Of a stretch of 64,000 nucleotides of DNA, positions 56,649 to 64,000 are shown in pieces. Made by a program: the position numbers and the translations under genes. The notes under the pieces were generated by a model. It ran no database searches and was not told the origin of the DNA. It saw nothing but the letters and a program-made list of their open reading frames with translations. This DNA is from Bartonella machadoae (GTDB taxonomy: Bacteria; Pseudomonadota; Alphaproteobacteria; Rhizobiales; Rhizobiaceae): the NCBI RefSeq assembly GCF_022559585.1, contig NZ_CP087114.1:723095-787094 (forward strand), in the 5' to 3' direction. Position 1 is the stretch's first letter. Each line of letters begins with the position of its first letter.

Positions 56649-57608
56649 CCATTTTTTACAAACAATAGCCATCTATAAACAGAGCATAAAAAGCAAATCA
56701 TGATGCCAATGTTATAACACATGAGAGCATTCAAATGAAATGCAAAGCAGTTATCAGTCATAACATCTCATAAATTGTACAAGACGTTTTTATCATAACA
56801 TAATTGTATAGACGTAAAGAATAATATGGCTTTTGCTCTTTTTTGAGCAAAAAAGGAATTAATCGTTTTGAAGCTGTTATAAGGTTATAGATTTTCACTC
56901 ATTGAGAATCGCATAAAAGGATTTAAAGACAATCGATTTTATAACGCTTACTAAAAATTTAGAAAACGGTAGATAGCCACCATATTATCTCTTATGAAAG
57001 CGATATCCTTTTAATGATAGAACGCAAAACACGTATCAAACGCTGTTTTGATAATAGGTTTAAAGTAATAAATGCAATTTGGATTGAGTGATTAAAGACC
57101 CTTCAAAAATGAGGGCACCTTTTTTCATAAGCAGAGAGAAGTTGAGAGATAACATCATTAAATGCAGATGTTTAAAGGAGAGCTCTATAGCTGTTTTTTT
57201 GTTTTATGAGAGATTGTTTTAAAAACCAACGCTTGCTTTTGATTGACTTGATATAACTTACAAAGCGTTTTGATTTTAGAATGTAATTTCTTTGAAATTT
57301 ACTCAATTCAAAAATGAGGGCATTGTTATGTTACGAATAGGTTTTAAACCATCACAGAGCTAACATGTTTTTTCATTTAAATGTGATGATCTAAAAGAAC
57401 GCTTTCATAATCATTCCTTTATATTATTTTGGATAAGTTTTTATAAAGCGAATACAAAGCTTGTAATATAATACGTTTTGTATATATGCATTTATTACTC
57501 CATTAGAGTTGAGACATGAAAGCCGCGTCACGTAAAATGGCACGGCTTTCTTTTTTGCACTCTTGTCTTTTGAAATGGTATAAAACCAACGCCCCCCGCA
57601 TTTATTGT
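56649..57608. other. Non-coding left end of island E3
   Basis: Same family as the left ends of E1 and E2, slightly longer. Repeated words TCAAAAATGAGGGCA (about 57104 and 57308) and the hairpin AAAGCCGCGTCAC...GGCACGGCTTT (about 57519-57551). No gene seen. Confidence 0.5.
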
Positions 57609-58391
57609 TTATTCTTCAGTATCAATAATCTCTATAAGAATATCGCTCTTATTAACCTCCTTATTTTTGGGAACCTCTCTTATCTCACTTTTTCGATTCA
57701 GTTTTGCACGCCCACAAGCACGACCAAAGACCTTGATAGTATGAGAAACCTGAGCTTTACCATAAACAGAGCCATAAATTTGCGCACAGCCACTCACTTT
57801 TGCATAGTCATAAACCTTGCCATAAATTTTGGCACGGCTATTAACAACAGCATAGCCATAAACATGCGCAGTGCTAAAAAGACAAGCAGAGCCTAACACT
57901 CTAGCGTTGCCATAAAGCCTTGCATATTCAAAAAGATAACTATTATGAAAAAGATGCGCATTGCCATAAACATGGGCTTCAATTGAAACGCGACTATTGC
58001 CATAGACACGAGCCTTGCCATAAACATAGCCAGCCACATGCGCACTATCATAAACAAATGCATTGTCATAAATTTTTGCATATTGAGAAATAAACACCTT
58101 ATCATGCACCTGAGCATTGCCATAGACAAGACCACAAATTTGCGCATTGCCTCGTATTTTTGCATTGTCATAAACACGGGCATGTTTATAAACCAATGCA
58201 TTATCATAAACCCAGCAAAGACCGTTATGAGAAAGATTTTCTTCCTTTTCAATAAAGCCACCGAGTTGACCAGCCTTGACATCAGAAAAGCTTTTTAAAG
58301 CCTGAATGCGATAAAGCGTTGTAATTTTTTGTGTAATTTTATCTTTCAGTTGTTTTGTTTCATTAGTTAGTTTGTATTTTTTGGACATCAT
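57609..58391 (-). CDS. Hexapeptide-repeat protein, E3 gene 5
   Basis: 260 residues from the ATG at 58391, near-identical to 21906 and 39531. Cap, about 28 repeats, polar tail. Last gene of the E3 operon; strong conservation in three islands suggests either recent copying or selection. Confidence 0.7.
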   Translation of the reverse strand: MMSKKYKLTNETKQLKDKITQKITTLYRIQALKSFSDVKAGQLGGFIEKEENLSHNGLCWVYDNALVYKHARVYDNAKIRGNAQICGLVYGNAQVHDKVFISQYAKIYDNAFVYDSAHVAGYVYGKARVYGNSRVSIEAHVYGNAHLFHNSYLFEYARLYGNARVLGSACLFSTAHVYGYAVVNSRAKIYGKVYDYAKVSGCAQIYGSVYGKAQVSHTIKVFGRACGRAKLNRKSEIREVPKNKEVNKSDILIEIIDTEE

Positions 58392-58464
58392 AAGACCCCT
58401 CACAATCTCTCTTGTGAAAAAAGTTGCATGGAAAATGTTGGAAAAAGGGAATGACCGCCGCGCT

Positions 58465-58962
58465 TTAAAGATTTAAAAAGGCTTTATTACGCAGCCAGAT
58501 GATTTTTATTTCATTATTGGAAAGCAATTCGATATAAGACCTTGTTTCAATATCATCACGTGTCTTTTCTAAAATCATAACAATGCCGTGACTATTAGCA
58601 TTTTCATAAATATGAACATAATTGACGACACGGGCGTGATCATAAATTTGTGCATTACCATAGACATGAGCATGGTCATAAATGATCGATTTACCAAGAA
58701 CGATAGCATTTCCATAGACATAACCAGCGATAATAGCGTTATGATAGACCCTAGCATTTTCAGAAACCCGACCTGAGTTTAAAACCAGAGCATTACCATA
58801 AACCCAGCAATTGCCATCATGGGAGAGGTTGCTTTCATTTTCGATAAAACCACCGAGTTGACCAGCCTTGACATCAGAAAAGCTTTTTAAAGCCTGAATG
58901 CGGTAAAATATGCGATTACCAAAGAGACGCGTTTCATTTGTAAGTGCAAATTTCTTTTGCAT
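58465..58962 (-). CDS. Hexapeptide-repeat protein, E3 gene 4
   Basis: 165 residues (MQKKFALTNETRLFGNRIFYRIQALKSFSDVKAG), with the same C-terminal tail as 22762 and 40390. About 12 repeats. Confidence 0.7.
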   Translation of the reverse strand: MQKKFALTNETRLFGNRIFYRIQALKSFSDVKAGQLGGFIENESNLSHDGNCWVYGNALVLNSGRVSENARVYHNAIIAGYVYGNAIVLGKSIIYDHAHVYGNAQIYDHARVVNYVHIYENANSHGIVMILEKTRDDIETRSYIELLSNNEIKIIWLRNKAFLNL

Positions 58963-59031
58963 AGGAACAATCCTTATAGAATGAGATTTTAAATGAAAGA
59001 TTTGGAAAGCAGGCGCCCCCCGCGCCGTTAT

Positions 59032-59814
59032 TTATGCTGCTTCATTTTCGATAATTTTTTCACGGCTATTGATTATAACATCATCACTTACTTCATTACG
59101 AACATACGCATTTCCAAATATTTTTGCATTGCCATAAATTTTGATATTTTTTTCAATAACCGCTTTTCCATAAACCCTAGCATTTTCAAAAATATGAGCA
59201 CCCTCACTTACATAAGCAGAGCCCGATACTTTTGCATTGCCATAAACAGAGCCATTCACATAAGCACTATGCAAAACTTTTGCATTGTCATATATTTTTG
59301 CCTCTATAGTAATAAAGGCTTTTCCATAAACCACGGCATTGTCATAAACTTGACCACAAACCTTGGCATTCCCATTAACCACGCACTTGCCATAAACCCA
59401 TCCCTTGTCTCGAAACCACATATTCCCTGAGATACTAGCATGATCATAAACCTTGGCATTGTCATAAACATGGGTATCATGACCATAAACTTTAGCATGA
59501 TCACTAATAACAGCATTCCCATAAGCTTTAGCATGTTTAGCAACAACAGCTTCATTACGAAGTTTTGCATTTTCAGACACGACGCCATTGTCAGCAACCC
59601 ACGCCTCATCATAAACCCAGCAATTACCATCATGAGAGAGATTATCTTCATTTTCAATAAAGCCACCCAATTGACCAGCCTTTACATCATCAAAATCCCT
59701 TAATGCGCGAATGCGATAAAGATTTATAGGCACAAATTTACCATCCTTATTTTGGTAAATTTCTTTGATTTCATTTGTTAATTCATATTTTTTAGTTACA
59801 ACTGTACTAATCAT
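59032..59814 (-). CDS. Hexapeptide-repeat protein, E3 gene 3
   Basis: 260 residues from the ATG at 59814 (MISTVVTKKYELTNEIKEIYQNKDGKFV). The cap has an insertion of about seven residues before LYRIRALRDFDD. About 30 repeats, including Trp-containing ones (NMWFRDKGWVYGKCVVNGNAKV), then SDDVIINSREKIIENEAA. The starting residues match those of E1 gene 4, showing exchange of 5' ends. Confidence 0.7.
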   Translation of the reverse strand: MISTVVTKKYELTNEIKEIYQNKDGKFVPINLYRIRALRDFDDVKAGQLGGFIENEDNLSHDGNCWVYDEAWVADNGVVSENAKLRNEAVVAKHAKAYGNAVISDHAKVYGHDTHVYDNAKVYDHASISGNMWFRDKGWVYGKCVVNGNAKVCGQVYDNAVVYGKAFITIEAKIYDNAKVLHSAYVNGSVYGNAKVSGSAYVSEGAHIFENARVYGKAVIEKNIKIYGNAKIFGNAYVRNEVSDDVIINSREKIIENEAA

Positions 59815-59910
59815 GAGAAAACCCAATCTAAATAATCGATAAAATTTGAATGAAATGTTCTTAAGAAGGGGGCGCCCCCGCCGCGCCCGCGGTGTTATTT
59901 ATGCTGCTTT

Positions 59911-60408
59911 TTATGGACGACACATTACAAAGGAAATCTCGCCATAAGGAGAGAGCCGTTCTGTATAAACATTCTCTCTTGTATTGCCATAGGCATTTTT
60001 AGTAACAATAGCCATGCCATAGGCACTTGCATTTTCATAAATATGGACATTACTGATAATTTTTGCACTATCAAAAACCCGTGCGTTATCATAGACATGG
60101 GCATTGGCAAAAACCTTGGCAAAATCATAAACATGCGCATTGCCATAAACAAAACCACCAACCGCAGCATTGCCATAAACCCTAGCATTATCATAAACAC
60201 GACCGGGTTTTAAAACATACGCATTATCAGCAACCCAGCAATTGCCATCATGAGAGAGATTACTCTCATCTTCAATAAAGCCCCCCAATTGACCAGCCTT
60301 AACATCATCAAAATCTCTTAAAGCACGGATGCGATAAAGGGTATGATTATCAAAGACATGGGTTTCATTTGTAATTTCATATTTTTTGGATACAGTTATA
60401 GTATTCAT
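59911..60408 (-). CDS. Hexapeptide-repeat protein, E3 gene 2
   Basis: 165 residues (MNTITVSKKYEITNETHVFDNHTLYRIRALRDFDDVKAG). About 13 repeats (DNARVYGNAAVGGFVYGNAHVYDFAKVFANAHVYDNARV) and a short unique tail (ERLSPYGEISFVMCRP). No close counterpart in E1 or E2. Confidence 0.7.
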   Translation of the reverse strand: MNTITVSKKYEITNETHVFDNHTLYRIRALRDFDDVKAGQLGGFIEDESNLSHDGNCWVADNAYVLKPGRVYDNARVYGNAAVGGFVYGNAHVYDFAKVFANAHVYDNARVFDSAKIISNVHIYENASAYGMAIVTKNAYGNTRENVYTERLSPYGEISFVMCRP

Positions 60409-60489
60409 AGGTAAGTTCCTAATCTAAATAATGGATAAAATTTGAATGAAATTTAGAGAGGGGCGCCCCCGCCGCGCCTGCGGTGTTAT

Positions 60490-61275
60490 TTACGCAGCAT
60501 CTTTAAGAGACTGATCATTAGTACAAATATCATCACGAATTTTTATATGGCTATTAACCACGGCATTGCCATAAATTTTTACATGATGATCGATATTTGA
60601 TTTACCATAAACCTTGGCATTATCATAAATTCTTGCCAAGCAACCAACGCGCGCCGAGCCAGAGACTTTTGCATTGCCATAGACACTTGCATAATCCTTA
60701 ATCCAAGCATTGCAAAAGACATGGGCATTATCATAAATATGTGCCCATACATAAATACGTGATTTACCATAAACATGGGCATTTCCAAAAACATAGCCAC
60801 AAATATGTGCCCTCTCATAAACCCGTGCGTTATCATAAACCTTGGCACCATCAGCAATAGTAGCATTATCACTTACAACGGCATTGCCATAGACATGACC
60901 ACAGACCCTAGCGTTATCGTTAATTTTTGCATTTTCATAAATATGAGCTTTATAATCAAATACCCATGCCTTGCCATTTACAGTAGCATTTCCATAAACC
61001 TTGGCTTGTCTAAAAACTTTAGCTTCTTGATAAATTTTAGCATTCTCATAAAGCTTGGCATCCAAAAAAACCGCGGCATTATCATAAATCCAACAATTGC
61101 CATCATGAGAGAGGTTATCTTCGTTTTCAATAAAACCACCCAATTGACCAGCCTTTACATCATCAAAATCTCTTAATGCGCGAATGCGGTGTAAAGTAAT
61201 CCCATCAAAAGTGAAGTTTTCAGTGGTTAATTCATATTTTTTGGATAATGTTTGTTTATTAACAGTAGCATTCAT
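60490..61275 (-). CDS. Hexapeptide-repeat protein, E3 gene 1
   Basis: 261 residues (MNATVNKQTLSKKYELTTENFTFDG). Shares its first residues and leader with E1 gene 1, but the body differs: about 32 repeats, no acidic tail, end KIRDDICTNDQSLKDAA as in E1 gene 2. Its Shine-Dalgarno CATGTAGGAG pairs with the C4-like loop upstream. Confidence 0.72.
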   Translation of the reverse strand: MNATVNKQTLSKKYELTTENFTFDGITLHRIRALRDFDDVKAGQLGGFIENEDNLSHDGNCWIYDNAAVFLDAKLYENAKIYQEAKVFRQAKVYGNATVNGKAWVFDYKAHIYENAKINDNARVCGHVYGNAVVSDNATIADGAKVYDNARVYERAHICGYVFGNAHVYGKSRIYVWAHIYDNAHVFCNAWIKDYASVYGNAKVSGSARVGCLARIYDNAKVYGKSNIDHHVKIYGNAVVNSHIKIRDDICTNDQSLKDAA

Positions 61276-61327
61276 AGCTAGTGTCTCCTACATGTTTGAA
61301 GTTTTCAGTTGACACCCTTATAAGACG

Positions 61328-61407
61328 CCGGGCGTTGAAAACACGGCATGTAGTCCGTTGTTATGCTTTTCCCATGAAAGGGTATTGTATGGCATAACCA
61401 CACCCGA
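61328..61407 (-). ncRNA. C4-like structured leader RNA, copy 5 (heads E3 beta-helix operon)
   Basis: Minus strand: outer stem CGGGTGT (61400-61406) with ACGCCCG (61329-61335); inner stem GTTATGC with GCATAAC; loop CTACATG (61347-61353) exactly complementary to CATGTAG (61288-61294) at the Shine-Dalgarno of the gene at 61275. The body is almost identical to copy 3, yet both the loop and its target have changed together. Confidence 0.78.
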
Positions 61408-61420
61408 CAAGATCTTCATA

Positions 61421-62617
61421 TACTAACAAGAGCATAAAAGACAATCAGTATTTTAAAGGACATGGGAAAGGCTGTTTCGTAACCTATCCGCTACATGTTA
61501 AGTGTTTTCATCACTTGAGTATTTATATAACAAATTACGTATTTATTGTCAACTATCTTTTATTCTTTTTTGTGTTTTTTTATAATTATTTTTTATGCCA
61601 TTGTGTATAAATATGCGTCATATGCTTATAAATATTTTCTGTTTTATTGACTCTATTTGACTCTATATTACGCAATTGCGTTATTTTTCTCTTTTAAACA
61701 TCATAATAACTAAGAATGCTCTCATAATGCCCATTTTTAACTTTATAACGCATCATTATTTTTATGAGATAACTTGTGTATATTTTTGTGAATTTCGTTG
61801 TCATTTTATAAAGAGACCGCGTTTTTATAACCACCGCTTTTGATTCAAATCTATTGTTTTGATTCATTCTCTATAGCCACCGCATCATTCTCATAAAAGG
61901 ATAATATGATCATGCGGTTTTGATTTTTATAAAAACATTTTGAATTCTTGTATCCTTATCAAAATGCCTTTTTATGGGCTTTTGTCTCTTTTGTTTGTTT
62001 TGTCAGTTAATCTAGCCCCCCCTTTTATTTAAAAAAATTGAGATAAAATAAAAACATTATATTTCAATAGGTTAGTATTTTTCAAAATTTTAAAATATCA
62101 CGTATAAAAGCAATGTGAGTAATATAGACAATTAATGACACGCGTTTTGTCTGTTTTGTCAAATTTTGTCAGTAAATTTTAAAAGACAATTGTTATGATT
62201 AGAGTGCGTGTTTTAACCATGTTTTATGAGAGGGAATATGGCTCTTTAAATGCCTCTCAAAAGACAAGAGATGGTTATGAGGCGTGTTATAAAGAGTAAC
62301 TTATCAATTTAAAGGGGGGTTTGAGTTTTGAAACTTTGTGTTTTAAAGAAAAAAACACTAAAAAGACAAAAAACAATCTCTATTGATAAATGCAACCTAT
62401 TAATACGCATATTTCTTTTTAAAGAAAGATATGAAAGGCATCATTTGAGATTGCGATATAATCTTTTAAAGGCAATGTAAAAAATCTTATCCTCTCTTTT
62501 TAGAATAGCGCATGGTAAATCATTCCTTTTAAGATTATAGGTAAGCAACCTAATAAGAGAGTATAGATTATGGTTATAAGATCTATACCCCTTATGAGAT
62601 TGGCATGATTCATAAAT
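61421..62617. other. Non-coding region between C4-like RNA and restriction gene, E3
   Basis: Counterpart of 25781-27073 and 43101-44388. The part matching the left inverted-repeat arm (about 62010-62230) is more diverged (CTGTTTTGTCAAATTTTGTC instead of the E1 words). No gene seen. Confidence 0.5.
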
Positions 62618-64000
62618 CTATTCAGTTTCTCTTAATTCTAGATTTGGTAAGTTTTTAACAATCTTCATTGTTTCTAAACTTACCGTAATAACCCTTTGGA
62701 ACAATTCCAATGGATAAGCAGGGTTGCCAATGGTCTCAAGTGCATAGCGATTGGCATCATTAACAATGCCACTCTTTTTATCAGTTTTTACACATTGCCG
62801 CCCCATAACCCATTCAAGAGCGGGTTTACCATTTACGATATACTCATAAGCTTCCTTAGGTATATCTGTTATTGTGATATTACTATTGTAAATAACAGTG
62901 GTTTTATCCTTTTCCTTACTATTGCCAGCAAATTTCATTTCTGTAACGTAATAAAACTTTTCGGGGTTCTTTATATCTGTAAGTTTTGGATTACCTTTTT
63001 TAAAGGTAACGGGATAAGGCTCTACCGTTTCATAATTAACGTGTAAATTGCCTAATTCACGACCCGCATTAACAAATGCCCAGAAATCCTCAGCACTTTT
63101 TACGCAAGGGATGCGAGGCAATTCTTTAGAGAGATTATCAGCATAGCGAGCACGGTAATCTTCTGAATGCAAAAGACCGTAAACATAATAGAAGAGATCA
63201 TCCTTAGTTATGGTCTCATTAGGATAAGCAGCTTTAAAATGTGCTAAACCTTCATCAGTAATGGCATCACGGCGTTGTAAATCAGCAGCTTTGGTTTCTT
63301 CTGTAGAATTTGCAAATAAATGAGATTGTTTCTTATCATGGTCATCTATTGAAGAGTCAACATCTTCGTAAATATAGCGTGGAAAGCATTGGTTTTTTTC
63401 TATTAAATCATGATTAGGCAAAGCATTACTCATCAAAACAGAAAAGCTTTTTTTCCCTCCTATGCCTGTAACTTGTATCACCTTGTTTTCAACTGCTTTT
63501 CCTATAGGGAATATACGCAGCATTTGGTAAACACCATCATTAAGATCCCGATTATAATAAAGCCACTGTTGTGTAAAAGGACGGTACAAGCTTTTGGTAA
63601 AACAATTTTCCTTAAAATTGAAAGCCCTTCCTTTTATTAAATATTGTTTGAGATTAAAACTCCAACTTATTTTTTTCTCATCCGAACTAACAAAATCATT
63701 TATAGTCTTTGCACGTGTTTTAGAGTCAGCATGTGGATAGGTCTCATTAAAACGTTCTAACTCACTGTTATAGAACACAATCATATTATTTATATTTTTT
63801 ACTAAAGATTTGCGGCTTGAGTTGTATGTCCATGCATCACGATTGCTCTTAAGTCCACAAGAATAAGTCTCAAAAAGCTTTTTACCATGACCTTCCTTAA
63901 CACCCATAGCTAGGAATGCTTTGAAACTGTCATTACGTTGATTAATCCAATCACCATGTTTGTCTGGTGTAATGATTTTCCAACCGTGTTCACTCCGTGT
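62618..64000 (-). CDS. Type ISP-like restriction-modification enzyme, C-terminal part (E3, runs off right edge)
   Basis: The frame is open from the stop at 62618 through the right edge (461 codons), corresponding to residues about 1196-1655 of the E1 enzyme. Motor and methyltransferase domains are outside the window. The recognition-region segment (SLYRPFTQQWLYYNRDLNDGVYQML, VTGIGGKKSFSVLMSNALPNHDLIEK) follows E1, not E2, so E1 and E3 may share a specificity. A two-residue shortening occurs near VTEMKFAGNSKEKD. Confidence 0.88.
   Translation of the reverse strand, partial: TRSEHGWKIITPDKHGDWINQRNDSFKAFLAMGVKEGHGKKLFETYSCGLKSNRDAWTYNSSRKSLVKNINNMIVFYNSELERFNETYPHADSKTRAKTINDFVSSDEKKISWSFNLKQYLIKGRAFNFKENCFTKSLYRPFTQQWLYYNRDLNDGVYQMLRIFPIGKAVENKVIQVTGIGGKKSFSVLMSNALPNHDLIEKNQCFPRYIYEDVDSSIDDHDKKQSHLFANSTEETKAADLQRRDAITDEGLAHFKAAYPNETITKDDLFYYVYGLLHSEDYRARYADNLSKELPRIPCVKSAEDFWAFVNAGRELGNLHVNYETVEPYPVTFKKGNPKLTDIKNPEKFYYVTEMKFAGNSKEKDKTTVIYNSNITITDIPKEAYEYIVNGKPALEWVMGRQCVKTDKKSGIVNDANRYALETIGNPAYPLELFQRVITVSLETMKIVKNLPNLELRETE

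Larger units (their letters stand above)
56554..64000. mobile_element. Integrative satellite-like island E3 (left half; continues past right edge), inserted in portal gene
   Basis: Left junction near TAATG at 56554-56558; from about 56570 on the sequence follows the left ends of E1 and E2. Contains the beta-helix operon (five genes), C4-like RNA, conserved spacer and the 3' part of a third type ISP gene. The integrase end is outside the window, so the boundary core is not confirmed. Confidence 0.82.

Overview
The window looks like a chromosomal segment of a Bartonella species (AT-rich alphaproteobacterium; genus inferred from a FeuN/FeuP/FeuQ-type locus, the prophage gene content and base composition, not from a search). 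It has three parts. (1) 1-7.5 kb is chromosome: the N-terminus of a class A penicillin-binding protein running off the left edge, a FeuN-FeuP-FeuQ-like regulatory locus, a decayed stretch (3.0-4.6 kb), and an ABC-2 exporter operon whose last permease is frameshifted.

(2) From about 8 kb to the right edge is one prophage. Its early region (8-21 kb) holds a tyrosine integrase, a lambda-type exonuclease/RecT pair, a repressor/Cro-like switch with a shared operator motif, a beta-helix/dNTP-diphosphohydrolase fusion, a RuvC-like resolvase, four tandem DUF1376 genes, a Rha/KilAC-type antirepressor, a BrnT/BrnA toxin-antitoxin pair and SSB. Its late region (small terminase, large terminase, portal) follows, but is broken up by insertions.

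(3) Three copies of one ~15.4 kb integrative island (E1 21034-36489, E2 38738-54049, E3 from about 56554 past the right edge) sit in this prophage: E1 exactly at the ssb stop codon, E2 inside the large terminase gene, E3 inside the portal gene. Removing E2 rejoins the terminase in frame (443 codons including stop). Read from the integrase end, each island carries a P4-type integrase, an AlpA-like regulator, a decayed zinc-finger/Toprim primase, a DUF3987 P-loop protein, a 1655-residue single-chain type ISP-like restriction-modification enzyme flanked by ~180 bp inverted repeats, then a structured leader RNA and an operon of 4-5 hexapeptide-repeat (beta-helix-like) proteins. Integrase, AlpA, primase and a defence gene together resemble a P4-like phage satellite.

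The most notable signal is the leader RNA. Five copies (17.6, 18.65, 25.7, 43.05 and 61.35 kb) share a three-stem fold resembling the C4 antisense RNA of phages P1/P7. In four copies a 7-nt hairpin loop is complementary to the Shine-Dalgarno region of the gene just downstream, and loop and target change together between copies. One copy precedes the antirepressor and one a small unknown gene; the other three head the beta-helix operons of the islands. The window therefore appears to hold a phage-satellite family that combines a restriction enzyme of variable specificity with C4-controlled repeat proteins of unknown function. Fifteen genes of that repeat family are visible, one of them fused to a MazZ/DUF5664-like domain.
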